Source of the DNA: Cladorhizidae sp. MBARI D1340-BT2
Lineage: Eukaryota; Porifera; Demospongiae; Poecilosclerida; Cladorhizidae
Length of the DNA: 64,000 nucleotides
Reading direction: 5' to 3'
NCBI GenBank assembly: GCA_028752905.1
Contig: JAQNBH010000008.1
Span: 1,194,346 to 1,258,345, forward strand
Shown piece after piece: positions 11,501-26,500 of the stretch. Positions within the stretch are counted from its first letter, which is position 1, and every line of letters begins with the position of its first letter. The position numbers and the translations under genes were made by a program. The notes under the pieces were generated by a model. That model searched no databases, was not told where the DNA came from, and saw only the letters and a program-made list of their open reading frames with translations.

Positions 11501-14500
11501 GCTGACTGTGTGAGGTGATGGTGACTGTGTGAGTTGATGCTGACTGTGAGGTGATGGTGACTGTGTGAGGTGATGGTGACTGTGTGAGGTGATGCTGACT
11601 GTGTGAGGTGATGGTGACTGTGTGAGGTGATGGTGACTGTGTGAGGGGATGCTGACTGTGTGAGGTGATGGTGACTGTGTGAGGTGATGGTGGCTGTGTG
11701 AGGCTATATCTTGGTATGTGTTGTTCTTGACAGAGTGTGACCAGCTGAACTGGGTCAAGTGGCGCACGGGGATGATCCTGCAGTACGGCAACCTCACTCT
11801 GCTCACCATCAACGAGCTGGACCACCATGGCATCTTCCACAGCACCCCGTCCTCAGCTGCCAGACTCTACATGTACACCGAGGAGCAGTGGCAGCTGCAT
11901 GGTCAGAGTCGTGTCTCGGGCATCAACATTGAGGCGCAAGATGTCTACCCCGTCCTCAAGTACCCGGAGATGAGGAGGAGGTATCGCCGTGTCAACCATG
12001 GGGTCAGAAGCAGCTCCCCCAAGATTGTCAGTCTTCTGGAGCAGCCATTGCTGGTGGATCTTGATGGTGAGCTGGAGTCCTCCCGAGAGCCTTGCGACGC
12101 TCGTCTTACTAATCACATGGTCAACATCGACCAGATTGACTCGGAGTTTGAGAAGCTGAGGATCAGACGAGATAATTGTCGCAATTCTATGCTGGGAGGG
12201 GATTTGGGCGTGGCTTGGGATGCCTCTCAAGGTAGAGCTTGTTCCGATCCAACCCAAGGGGTCGGACAAGACAAGAGCCTCAGCCAGTAAGCTTGTGTTG
12301 TTGTTGTTGCTGTTGATGTTCTTGTTGTTGACAGTGTGTTGATACTGCTATTAATGATGTTAACATTATTGTTATTGTTGTTGATGTTACTGTTGATGTT
12401 CTTGTTGTTGACAGTGTGTTGATACTGCTATTAATGATGTTGACATTATTGTTGTTGATGTTACTGTTGATGTTCTTGTTGTTGATGTGTTGATACTGCT
12501 ATTAATGACATTGTTATTGTTGTTGATGTTACTGCTGATTCTTGTTGTTGCCAGTGTGTTGATACTGCTATTAATGATGTTGACATTGTTGTTGATGTTA
12601 CTGTTGATGTTCTTGTTGTTGACATTGTTCTTGTTGTTGACATTGTGTTGATACTGCTATTAATGATGTTGACATGTTAATGCTACTGTTGACGTTCTTG
12701 TTGTTGACAGTGTGTTGATACTGCTATTAATGATGTTGACATTGTTATTGTTGTTGGTTACTGTTGATTTTCTGGTTGACAGTGTGTTGATATTGCTATT
12801 AATGATGTTGACATTGTTGTTGATGTTACTGTTGATGTTCTTGTTGTTGACTGTGTTGATACTACTATTAATGACATTGTTATTGTTGTTGATGTTCTTG
12901 TTGTATACCAGTGTGTTGATACTGCTATTAATGATGTTGACATTATTGTTATTGTTGTTGTTACTGTTGATGTTCTTGTTGTTGACTGTGTGTTGATACT
13001 GCTATTAATGATGTTGACATTGTTATTGTTGTTGATGTTGCTGTTGATGTTCTTGTTGTTGACATTGTGTTGATACTGCTATTAATGATGACATCATTGT
13101 TGCTGATTTACTGTTGATGTTCTCGATGTTGAAAGTGTTGATATTGCTATTAATGTTGTTGACATTTATTGTTGTTGATGTTACTGTTGATGTTCTTGTA
13201 GACAGTGTGTTGATATTGCTATTAATGATGTTGACATTGTTGTTGATGTTACTGTTGATGTTCTTGTTGTTTACAGTATGTTGATATTGCTGATATTGTT
13301 GTTGATGTTATGTTCTTGTTGACACTGTGTTGATATTGCTATTAATGATGTTGACATTTTTTATGTTACTGTTGATGTTCTTGTTGTTGACAGTATGTTG
13401 ATATTGCTGATATTGTTGTTGATGTTACTGTTGATGTTCTTGATGTTGACAGTGTGTTGATACTGCTATTATGATGTTGACATTGTTATTGTTGTTGATG
13501 TTACTTTGATGTTCTTGTTGTTGACAGTGTTGATATTGCTATTAATGATGTTGACATTATTGTTGTTGATCTTACTGTTATTGTTCTTGTTGACAGTGTG
13601 TTAATATTGCTATTAATGATGTTGACATTATTGTTGTTGATGTTACTGTTGATGTTCTTGTTGACAGTGTGTTAATATTGCTATTAATGATGTTGACATT
13701 GTTGTTGATGTTGTTCTTTAAATTGTTGTTGTACTGTTCGTCACCGCCATCTTATTTGTCGACCACCTGGTGTCCCTGTGTATGTAGGTGCTGCTCGGCC
13801 ACGCCCTCTTCCAAGCCTGTTCACGTCTCTTCGTCTTCCCAACGTCGTCTCTCCTCTACCCGATCCTCCTCCTCCCAACAGGCACCGCCCTCCTCATCAC
13901 ACCCTCACACCCTCACCCTTTCAGAAGACAAAAATAACCAGATGAGGGCGGGCTTGCTCTCGAAGGTCATTGACCACATCATCTTGCTGATGGAGGACTG
14001 GTTCATGGGAGTTCGGCCGAAGACACTAGTAGTGCCTTGTCCCCACTGCACTGTCAATGCCACGCCTCCTGTGCGCATGGAGAGGTCTTGTAGTGAGGTT
14101 GTGGAGCTCCTCCCTCAAGCGGAGATGGAGGGAAGGGGGGAGGAGTTAGAGGGAGAGAGGAGCAGCAGAAGGGAGGGAGATCTACACCCTGACGTCTCCA
14201 ATGCTGACACGAGCAATAGAGAGGCTGTGAGGGACTGCACAGAATGTGCAATAAAATCTTGTGTTTGTATTCATTATCTTAATTGGTGTACATAATTTTA
14301 AATGGTAAAGGATCATTAAGATCGTGAAGAACAGGTCAGATCATGTTAGTAGTCAGATTTTGGCCAGACTGATTTTTAGCAATTCTGAGTTCCAATTTCT
14401 CTGAGCTGCTTGGCTGTGTGATGACCACTCAGCAGCTGCCTCTCCTGTTCTTCCTCTACCATCTTTTGAATGGGAATTTGGTTTGATATAATGTAGTTAA

Positions 14501-17500
14501 GAGATGTATCTACCCATGCTGAACCATGACTAGTCCACCCCCTGAACCAGGCCATGACTAGTCCATCCCCTGAACCAGGCCATGACTAGTCCACCCCCTG
14601 AACCAGGCCATGACTAGTCCACCCCCTGAACCAGGCCATGACTAGTCCAGCCCCTGAACCAAGCCATGACTAGTCCACCCCCTGAACCAGGCCATGACTA
14701 GTCCAGCCCCTGAACCAGGCCATGACTAGTCCACCACCTGAACCAAGCCATGACTAGTCCACCCCCTGAACCAGGCCATGACTAGTCCACCACCTGAACC
14801 AGGCCATGACTAGTCCACCCCCTGAACCAGGCCATGACTAGTCCACCCCCTGAACCAGGCCATGACTAGTCCACCCCCTGAACCAGGCCATGACTAGTCC
14901 ACCCCCTGAACCAGGCCATGACTAGTCCACCCCCTGAACCAGGCCATGACTAGTCCACCCCCTGAACCAAGCCATGACTAGTCCACCCCCTGAACCAGGC
15001 CATGACTAGTCCAGCCCCTGAACCAGGCCATGACTAGTCCACCCCCTGAACCAAGCCATGACTAGTCCAGCCCCTGAACCAAGCCATGACTAGTCCACCA
15101 CCTGAACCAGGCCATGACTAGTCCACCCCCTGAACCAGGCCATGACTAGTCCACCCCCTGAACCAAGCCATGACTAGTCCACCCCCTGAACCAGGCCATG
15201 ACTAGTCCACCCCCTGAACCAGGCCATGACTAGTCCACCCCCTGAACCAGGCCATGACTAGTCCACCCCCTGAACCAGGCCATGACTAGTCCACCCCCTG
15301 AACCAGGCCATGACTAGTCCACCCCCTGAACCAGGCCATGACTAGTCCACCCCCTGAACCAGGCCATGACTAGTCCACCCCCTGAACCAGGCCATGAGAC
15401 TAGTCCACCCCCTGAACCAGGCCATGACTAGTCCACCCCCTGAACCAGGCCATGAGACTAGTCCACCCCCTGAACCAGGCCATGACTGACTAGTCCACCC
15501 CCTGAACCAAGCCATGACTAGTCCACCCCCTGAACCAGGCCATGACTAGTCCACCCCCTGAACCAGGCCATGACTAGTCCCCCCCCTGAACCAGGCCATG
15601 ACTAGTCCACCCCCTGAACCAGGCCATGACTAGTCCACCCCCTGAACCAGGCCATGACTAGTCCACCCCCTGAACCAGGCCATGACTAGTCCACCCCCTG
15701 AACCAAGCCATGACTAGTCCACCTCCTGAACCAAGCCATGACTAGTCCACCCCCTGAACCAGGCCATGACTAGTCCACCCCCTGAACCAGGCCATGACTA
15801 GTCCAGCCCCTGAACCAGGCCATGACTAGTCCACCCCCTGAACCAGGCCATGACTAGTCCACCCCCTGAACCAGGCCATGACTAGTCCACCACCTGAACC
15901 AGGCCATGACTAGTCCACCCCCTGAACCAGGCCATGACTAGTCCACCCCCTGAACCAGGCCATGACTAGTCCACCCCCTGAATCAGGCCATGACTAGTCC
16001 ACCCCCTGAACCAAGCCATGACTAGTCCACCCCCTGAACCAGGCCATGACTAGTCCAGCCCCTGAACCAGGCCATGACTAGTCCACCCCCTGAACCAGGC
16101 CATGACTAGTCCAGCCCCTGAACCAAGCCATGACTAGTCCACCCCCTGAACCAGGCCATGACTAGTCCACCCCCTGAACCAGGCCATGACTAGTCCAGCC
16201 CCTGAACCAAGCCATGACTAGTCCAGCCCCTGAACCATGCCATGACTAGTCCACCCCCTGAACCAGGCCATGACTAGTCCACCCCCTGAACCAGGCCATG
16301 ACTAGTCCACCCCCTGAACCAGGCCATGACTAGTCCACCCCCTGAACCAGGCCATGAGACTAGTCCACCCCCTGAACCAGGCCATGACTGACTAGTCCAC
16401 CCCCTGAACCAAGCCATGACTAGTCCACCCCCTGAACCAGGCCATGACTAGTCCACCCCCTGAACCATGCCATGACTAGTCCACCCCCTGAACCAGGCCA
16501 TGACTAGTCCACCCCCTGAACCAGGCCATGACTAGTCCACCCCCTGAACCAGGCCATGACTAGTCCACCCCCTGAACCAGGCCATGACTAGTCCAGCCCC
16601 TGAACCAGGCCATGACTAGTCCACCCCCTGAACCAGGCCATGACTAGTCCAGCCCATGAACCAGGCCATGACTAGTCCACCCCCTGAACCAGGCCATGAC
16701 TAGTCCACCCCCTGAACCAGGCCATGACTAGTCCACCCCCTGAACCAGGCCATGACTAGTCCACCCCCTGAACCAGGCCATGACTAGTCCACCCCCTGAA
16801 CCAGGCCATGACTAGTCCACCCCTGAACCAAGCCATGACTAGTCCACCCCCTGAACCAGGCCATGACTAGTCCAGCCCCTGAACCAAGCCATGACTAGTC
16901 CACCCCCTGAACCAGGCCATGACTAGTCCACCCCCTGAACCAGGCCATGACTAGTCCACCCCCTGAACCAGGCCATGACTAGTCCATCCCCTGAACCAGG
17001 CCATGACTAGTCCACCCCCTGAACCAGGCCATGACTAGTCCACCCCCTGAACCAGGCCATGACTAGTCCACCCCCTGAACCAGGCCATGACTAGTCCACC
17101 CCCTGAACCAGGCCATGACTAGTCCACCCCCTGAACCAGGCCATGAATAGTCCACCCCCTGAACCAGGCCATGACTAGTCCACCCCCTGAACCAGGCCAT
17201 GACTTGTCCACCACCTGAACCAGGCCATGACTAGTCCACCCCCTGAACCAGGCCATGACTAGTCCACCCCCTGAACCAGGCCATGACTAGTCCACCCCCT
17301 GAATCAGGCCATGACTAGTCCACCCCCTGAACCAAGCCATGACTAGTCCACCCCCTGAACCAGGCCATGACTAGTCCACCCCCTGAACCAGGCCATGACT
17401 AGTCCACCCCCTGAACCAGGCCATGACTAGTCCACCCCCTGAACCAGGCCATGACTAGTCCACCCCCTGAACCAAGCCATGACTAGTCCACCCCCTGAAC

Positions 17501-20500
17501 CAGGCCATGACTAGTCCACCCCCTGAACCAGGCCATGACTAGTCCACCCCCTGAACCAGGCCATGACTAGTCCAGCCCCTGAACCAAGCCATGACTAGTC
17601 CACCCCCTGAACCAGGCCATGACTAGTCCACCCCCTGAACCAGGCCATGACTAGTCCAGCCCCTGAACCATGCCATGACTAGTCCACCCCCTGAACCAGG
17701 CCATGACTAGTCCACCCCCTGAACCAGGCCATGACTAGTCCACCCCCTGAACCAGGCCATGAGACTAGTCCACCCCCTGAACCAGGCCATGACTGACTAG
17801 TCCACCCCCTGAACCAAGCCATGACTAGTCCACCCCCTGAACCAGGCCATGACTAGTCCACCCCCTGAACCATGCCATGACTAGTCCACCCCCTGAACCA
17901 GGCCATGACTAGTCCACCCCCTGAACCAGGCCATGACTAGTCCACCCCCTGAACCAGGCCATGACTAGTCCAGCCCCTGAACCAGGCCATGACTAGTCCA
18001 CCCCCTGAACCAGGCCATGACTAGTCCAGCCCATGAACCAGGCCATGACTAGTCCACCCCCTGAACCAGGCCATGACTAGTCCACCCCCTGAACCAGGCC
18101 ATGACTAGTCCACCCCCTTAACCAGGCCATGACTAGTCCACCCCCTGAACCAGGCCATGACTAGTCCACCCCCTGAACCAGGCCATGACTAGTCCACCCC
18201 CTGAACCAGGCCATGACTAGTCCACCCCCTGAACCAGGCCATGACTAGTCCACCCCCTGAACCAGGCCATGACTAGTCCACCCCCTGAACCAAGCCATGA
18301 CTAGTCCAGCCCCTGAACCAAGCCATGACTAGTCCACCACCTGAACCAGGCCATGACTAGTCCACCCCCTGAACCAAGCCATGACTAGTCCACCCCCTGA
18401 ACCAGGCCATGACTAGTCCACCCCCTGAACCAGGCCATGACTAGTCCACCCCCTGAACCAGGCCATGACTAGTCCACCCCCTGAACCAGGCCATGACTAG
18501 TCCACCCCCTGAACCAGGCCATGACTAGTCCACCCCCTGAACCAGGCCATGACTAGTCCACCCCCTGAACCAGGCCATGACTAGTCCACCCCCTGAACCA
18601 GGCCATGACTAGTCCACCCCCTGAACCAGTCCACCCCCTGAACCAGGCCATGACTAGTCCACCCCCTGAACCAGGCCATGACTAGTCCATCCCCTGAACC
18701 AGGCCATGACTAGTCCACCCCCTGAACCAGGCCATGACTAGTCCACCCCCTGAACCAGGCCATGACTAGTCCACCCCCTGAACCAGGCCATGACTAGTCC
18801 ACCCCCTGAACCAAGCCATGACTAGTCCACCCCCTGAACCAGGCCATGACTAGTCCACCCCCTGAACCAAGCCATGACTAGTCCACCCCCTGAACCAGGC
18901 CATGACTAGTCCATCCCCTGAACCAGGCCATGACTAGTCCACCCCCTGAACCAGGCCATGACTAGTCCACCCCCTGAACCAGGCCATGACTAGTCCACCC
19001 CCTGAACCAGGCCATGACTGACTAGTCCACCCCCTGAACCAAGCCATGACTAGTCCCCCCCCTGAACCAGGCCATGACTAGTCCACCCCCTGAACCAGGC
19101 CATGACTAGTCCAGCCCCTGAACCAGGCCATGACTAGTCCACCCCCTGAACCAGGCCATGACTAGTCCACCCCCTGAACCAGGCCATGACTAGTCCAGCC
19201 CCTGAACCAGGCCATGACTAGTCCACCCCCTGAACCAGGCCATGACTAGTCCACCCCCTGAACCAGGCCATGACTAGTCCACCCCCTGAACCAGGCCATG
19301 ACTAGTCCACCCCCTGAACCAGGCCATGACTAGTCCAGCCCCTGAACCAGGCCATGACTAGTCCACCCCCTGAACCAGGCCATGACTAGTCCACCCCCTG
19401 AACCAGGCCATGACTAGTCCACCCCCTGAACCAGGCCATGACTAGTCCACCCCCTGAACCAGGCCATGACTAGTTCACCCCCTGAACCAGGCCATGACTA
19501 GTCCACCCCCTGAACCAGGCCATGACTAGTCCACCCCCTGAACCAGGCCATGACTAGTGCACCCCCTGAACCAGGCCATGACTAGTCCAGCCCCTGAACC
19601 AGGCCATGACTAGTCCACCCCCTGAACCAGGCCATGACTAGTCCACCCCCTGAACCAGGCCATGACTAGTCCACCCCCTGAACCAAGCCATGACTAGTCC
19701 ACCCCCTGAACCAGGCCATGACTAGTCCACCCCCTGAACCAGGCCATGACTAGTCCACCCCCTGAACCAGGCCATGACTAGTCCACCCCCTGAACCAGGC
19801 CATGACTAGTCCACCACCTGAACCAGGCCATGACTAGTCCACCCCCTGAACCAGGCCATGACTAGTCCACCCCCTGAACCAGGCCATGACTAGTCCAGCC
19901 CCTGAACCAGGCCATGACTAGTCCACCACCTGAACCAAGCCATGACTAGTCCACCCCCTGAACCAGGCCATGACTAGTCCACCCCCTGAACCAGGCCATG
20001 ACTAGTCCACCCCCTGAACCAGGCCATGACTAGTCCACCCCCTGAACCAGGCCATGACTAGTCCACCCCCTGAACCAGGCCATGACTAGTCCACCCCCTG
20101 AACCAGGCCATGACTAGTCCACCCCCTGAACCAGGGCCATGACTAGTCCACCCCCTGAACCAGGCCATGACTAGTCCACCCCCTGAACCAGGCCATGACT
20201 AGTCCAGCCCCTGAACCAGGCCATGACTAGTCCACCCCCTGAACCAGGCCATGACTAGTCCACCCCCTGAACCAAGCCATGACTAGTCCACCCCCTGAAC
20301 CAGGCCATGACTAGTCCACCCCCTGAACCAGGCCAATGCCATGACTAGTCCAGCCCCTGAACCAGGCCATGACTAGTCCACCCCCTGAACCAGGCCATGA
20401 CTAGTCCACCCCCTGAACCAAGCCATGACTAGTCCACCCCCTGAACCAGGCCATGACTAGTCCACCCCCTGAACCAAGCCATGACTAGTCCACCCCCTGA

Positions 20501-23500
20501 ACCAAGCCATGACTAGTCCAGCCCCTGAACCAGGCCATGACTAGTCCACCCCCTGAACCAAGCCATGACTAGTCCACCCCCTTAACCAGGCCATGACTAG
20601 TCCACCACCTGAACCAGGCCATGAGACTAGTCCAGCCCCTGAACCAAGAAGCCATGACTAGTCCACCACCTGAACCAAGCCATGACTAGTCCACCCCCTG
20701 AACCAGGCCATGACTAGTCCACCCCCTGAACCAGGCCATGACTAGTCCACCCCCTGAACCAGGCCATGACTAGTCCACCCCCTGAACCAGGCCATGACTA
20801 GTCCACCCCCTGAACCAGGCCATGACTAGTCCACCCCCTGAACCAGGCCATGACTAGTCCACCCCCTGAACCAGGCCATGACTAGTCCACCCCCTGAACC
20901 AGGCCATGACTAGTCCAGCCCCTGAATCAAGCCACGACTAGTCCACCCCCTGAACCAAGCCATGACTAGTCCACCCCCTGAACCAAGCCATGACTAGTCC
21001 AGCCACTGAATCAAGCAGTGGCTAGACTCACCTGATCAAGCAGTTGCCATGGCAACATATACTACTCTCTACCAGATGTTTTGTGGCATGTTGTCTGAAA
21101 TTCGTGAAGATGCGAAGGAGAGGCAATGCTTAATCATATTCACACCCAGGTTGCAACCACTTCCTAGCCACACCCAGGTTGCAACCACTTCCTATCCACA
21201 CCCAGGTTGCAACCACTTCCTAGCCGCATCCATGTTGCAACCACTTCCTGACCACATCCAGGTTGCAAACACTTCCTAGCCACACCCAGGTTGAAACCAC
21301 TTCCTGGCCACACCCAGGTTGCAACCACTTCCTGGCCACATCCAGGTTGAAACCACTTCCTATCCACACCCAGGTTGCAACCACTTCCTAGCCACACCCA
21401 TGTTGCAACCACTTCCTGACCACATCCAGGTTGCAAACACTTCCTAGCCACACCCAGGTTGCAACCACTTCCTAGCTACACCCAGGTTGCAACCACTTCC
21501 TAGACACACCCAGGTTGCAATCACTTCCTAGCCACACCCAGGTTGCAACCACCATGGCCACACCCAGGTTGCAACCACTTCCTGGCTTGACCATTCTGCC
21601 CTTGTCCTCGAACTGGGGGACAGTCTTGGTCACCTTTCTTTTTCGATGAATATATTAGAAGGGGGGAGGGGTCTGTTGGCTTGTCTACTTCATTCTTTGA
21701 TGACATCATTGTTATTGTCACCCTCGCTATCCTCGTCTGCTTGGCATTTTGTCACTTATCCTCCCTGCCACACCCCTCCTCCTCCCAACACTCTTCTTCC
21801 CTCTCTCCCCTCTCCTCCACTTCCCCCTCCCCCCTCATTCCACACCCAGCACCATCCACAGGACACCCTGTCTCTACATGGTGTCAAAGCTACCCGCTTC
21901 AGATACGCCTTCCGTTACAATGAATGTGTGGTCACTGCAAGGAAACTTAACAGCATGTTCTGTCCGGCACATGGGGAAATCCCCTTGCAGTACATCGCTC
22001 CAGACACGGTGGGTCTCTGTACTCCTCCTCTAACAATATTCATATCTTGGAAGGTGGACGTCTACTCCTAACTTGTCCATTCTCTATCCTCCCCAGCTCT
22101 TCTTGACTCAGGGGAAGGATGTTCTGGTTGAAGCAAGTGATTTTGAGGATGTGGAGCCGATTGGTAGCGGAGCATTTGCCACTGTCTTCAAGGCCAAGTA
22201 CAGGAATGGAAAGGCGGTAAGACCACACCCATGAACACCCATGTCAATAAAGCCACACCCTGATCTATCTTTTCTCTTCTGACTTCTTTTTCCTTGCGTG
22301 TGTGCATGGTTCATGCGAGTAGGTTGCCGTGAAAGCTCTCACCAAGGAGTGGCAGGGGCAGTCAGGAGGAGGAGGAGGAGGAGCTGCAGGGGATCAGATG
22401 GAAGGTGCCAGGAGAAGGGAGAGGGATGGCCAGGGAGCTCCTGTGCACCATCCCAGCCGCCACTCTATTGTGAACGGGTTCACTAACGTCAAGAAGGAGC
22501 TGGCCATCTTGTCGCCGCTGCGCCATCCTCATGTGGTGCGACTGTTTGGCGTGATGTTGCGTCCAATGGGTTTGGTGTTGGAGCTGGCGTCCCTGGGAAG
22601 CCTCAAGATGCTCCTCAACCAGTACGAGGAGGTGCATGCCAAGTTCCATGTCCGAGCCATGCAGAGGGTGTTCTTGCAGGTACGTAGGGTATGGATGAGT
22701 GGGTGTGGACACAGCGAGTGTGGGTAGTGAGTGTGGGGTAGTGAGTGTGGGTAGTGAGTGTGGGTAGTGAGTGTGGGGTAGTGAGTGTGGGTAGTGAGTG
22801 TGGGGTAGTGAGTGTGGGTAGTGAGTGTGGGTAGTGAGTGTGGGGTAGTGAGTGTGAGTAGTCTGTGGATAGTGAGTGTGAGTAGTGAGTGTGGATAGTG
22901 ACTGTGGGTAGTGAGTGTGGGTAGTGAGTGTGGGTAGTGAGTGTGGATAGTGAGTGTGGGTAGTGAGTGTGAGTAGTGAGTGTGAGTAGTGAGTGTGGGT
23001 AGTGAGTGTGAGTGTGGGGTAGTGAGTGTGAGTAGTGAGTGTGGGGTAGTGAGTGTGAGTAGTGACTGTGGATAGTGAGTGTGAGTAGTGAGTGTGAGTA
23101 GTGAGTGTGGGGTAGTGAGTGTGGGTAGTGAGTGTGGGTAGTGAGTGTGAGTAGTGAGTGTGGGTAGTGAATGTGAGTGTGGGTGATGTGTGGACAGAGT
23201 GAGTGCAGTGAGGGATGGTCACAGGGAGAGTGTGTTGTGTGGATGACAGTGAGTGTGGGTGAGTGTGTGTTTAGTGCAGCCATTGCTTGTGCAGGTGGCC
23301 AGTGCTCTCCAGTATCTGCATGACTCAGCCATCATCTATCGCGACCTAAAAAGTGACAACATCTTGGCATGGAAGTTCCCAGAACCCCGTGATCCAATTC
23401 CTATTCCACTTGGTGCTGACTTGGGAATGGACACAGTTCTAGTAAAGATTTCCGACTATGGGATCAGCCAGTACGTGGCCACTCAGGGGGCACGAGGACT

Positions 23501-26500
23501 GGTCGGGACTGCTGGCTTCATGGCCCCCGAGATTCTCAAGTACCATGGAAAAGAGGTGAGAGGTCATTTGGTAACTGTCTTGGGAATGTGCAGGTGTGGG
23601 CGTGACTCGGGGGAACACTACATGGTGTGGGCGTGACTCAGGGGAACACTACATGGTGTGGGTGTGACTCAGGGGAACACTACATGGTGTGGGTGTGACT
23701 CAGGGGAACACTACATGGTGTGGGTGTGACTCAGGGGAACATTACATGGTGTGGGTGTGACTCAGGGGAACACTACATGGTGTGGGTGTGACTCAGGGGA
23801 ACACTACATGGTGTGGGTGTGACTCGGGGGAACACTACATGGTGTGGGTGTGACTCGGGGGAACACTACATGGTGTGGGCGTGACTCGGGGGAACACTAC
23901 ATGGTGTGGGCGTGACTCAGGGGAACACTACATGGTGTGGGCGTGACTCAGGGGAACACTACATGGTGTGGGTGTGACTCAGGGGAACACTACATGGTGT
24001 GGGTGTGACTCAGGGGAACACTACATGGTGTGGGCGTGACTCAGGGGAACACTACATGGTGTGGGCGTGACTCAGGGGAACACTACATAGTGTGGGCGTG
24101 ACTATGGGGAACACTACATGGTGTGGGTGTGACTCAGGGGAACACTACATGGTGTGGGTGTGACTCAGGGGAACACTACATGGTGTGGGCGTGACTCGGG
24201 GGAACACTACATGGTGTGGGCGTGACTCGGGGGAACACTACATGGTGTGGGCGTGACTCGGGGGAACACTACATGGTGTGGGCGTGACTCGGGGGAACAC
24301 TACATGGTGTGGGCGTGACTCGGGGGAACACTACATGGTGTGGGTGTGACTCGGGGGAACACTACATGGTGTGGGTGTGACTCGGGGGAACACTACATGG
24401 TGTGGGTGTGACTCAGGGGAACACTACATGGTGTGGGTGTGACTCAGGGGAACACTACATGGTGTGGGTGTGACTCAGGGGAACACTACATGGTGTGGGC
24501 GTGACTCAGGGGAACACTACATGGTGTGGGCGTGACTCAGGGGAACACTACATGGTGTGGGCGTGACTCAGGGGAACACTACATGGTGTGGGCGTGACTC
24601 AGGGGAACACTACATGGTGTGGGTGTGACTCAGGGGAACACTACATGGTGTGGGTGTGACTCAGGGGAACACTACATGGTGTGTGTGTGACTCAGGGGAA
24701 CACTACATGGTGTGGGTGTGACTCAGGGGAACACTACATAGTGTGGGTGTGTCTCAGGGGAACAGCATGTGAGCATATACAGGATACAGGAACTGGACCT
24801 GTAGAATGTGTATGAATGGACGTCTTGGTCCATTTGGTTTGTAGGTGTACAATCAGCAGGTGGACATATTCTCCTTTGGAATCGTCATCTACGAAATGCT
24901 GACACTGCACATTCCATACGAGAACTTAGCTGGCCAGCAGGCCAACCAGGCCAATGAGGAAGGGATACGCCCCTCTCTGTACCGGAGGGACTTCCCCTGC
25001 CCCGTACTGGTGCGGGAGCTAATGGCTTGGTGCTGGCAGCAGCTGCCGGAGAACAGACCTTCTGCTCACATGATCATGGGTGTGGCCAGAACAGAGCAAT
25101 TCTCACGGCTGTTAGACGGCATTAGGATCTGCAACTCGGGCAAGGTGGGTGACAGCTGATAGTCATGTGACTTGACATTGGATGAGTGCAGTCACATGCA
25201 TGTGTAATGTAGTACATCATGTGATGGTCATGTGATGTGGCACAGGTGACGACTGCCTGCATGCGGTCGGTGATTCCATCTCATATCGGTCTGCAGTACC
25301 GCCATGGTCACATCCTGTCTCCACCCCCTCCAGCTGCAAGCCACGCCTCCAACTCTAGTGACAACTGTCAACTTGAAGTAGTCAGCGAAGAGATAGTGAG
25401 GGAGTCCCAGCCCTGTGCGGTGGCTGCGTCGGAGGTGGGCTGGGCAGCTGGGTCCAACTCGAATCCCAGCGGAGAGAGGAAGATTTCAGGTGGTTTTGGT
25501 GGTCGCCATGGCGATGGAAGTGGTAGTGGAGGAAGTGGTGATAGCAGATCATCTTCCAGGAAGGAGAGCGGACTGACTGTTTCTCTGTCGTCAGGTCCTC
25601 GCCTCGCCCTCCCGCCCCACCCCTCCTTGCACCCATACTTTAGCCATGCCCACCTGCAGCGGCAGTTGTCTTCTGACGAACTAGGAGCTAAGCGCTTGTC
25701 TCCATATTTTATGTCTGATGATGGGGAGGGGCCTTTGTGGGAGGTGTGGGTAGCATCTAGCAATGCACACCACTCGACCCTCACTGTGATCGACTACGCC
25801 CAGACCTTCCTCACCATCGAGGTGTGTGTGTGTGTGATGTGTTGCATGTATAAATGTGTACAGATGTGTACAACCATGTATAGACATGTATGAACATGTA
25901 CAGACATGTATGAACATGTACAGACATGTATGAACATGTACAGACATTATAAACATGTACAGACATTATAAACATGTACATACGTGTGTAAACATGTACA
26001 TACGTGTGTGAACATGTACAGACATGTATGAACATGTACATGTGTGTAAACATGTACATACGTGTGTGAACATGTACAGACGTGTATAAACATACGTGTG
26101 TGAGCATGTACAGACAACATGTACAGACATTATAACAGACATTATAAACATGTACATACGTGTGTAAACATGTACATGTGTGAACATGTACAGATGTGTA
26201 TGAACATGTACAGACATGTATGAACATGCACAGTATGAACATTGACAGACATTATAAACATGTACAGACATTATAAACATGTACAGACATTATAAACATG
26301 TACAGACATTATATACATGTACATGTATGTGTGTAAACATGTACATACGTGTGTGAACATGTACAGACATGTATGAACATGTACATGTGTGTAAACGTAC
26401 ATACGTGTGTGAACATGTACAGACGTGTATGAACATGTACATACATGTATGAACATGTACAGACATTATAAACATGTACAGACATTATAAACATGTACAT

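Noticed and set aside
11003..11845. Minus-strand frames rich in HSHHHLTQSPSP
   Set aside because: Product of the 19-bp array plus antisense of a real ROCO exon.
12232..12290. Alternative donor CAAG|GTAGAG for exon K
   Set aside because: It leaves phase 1, which does not match the phase-2 entry of the next exon. The donor at 12,287 does.
14513..21020. CRISPR-like regular repeats
   Set aside because: Units are contiguous with no unique spacers. The genome is eukaryotic and no cas genes are present.
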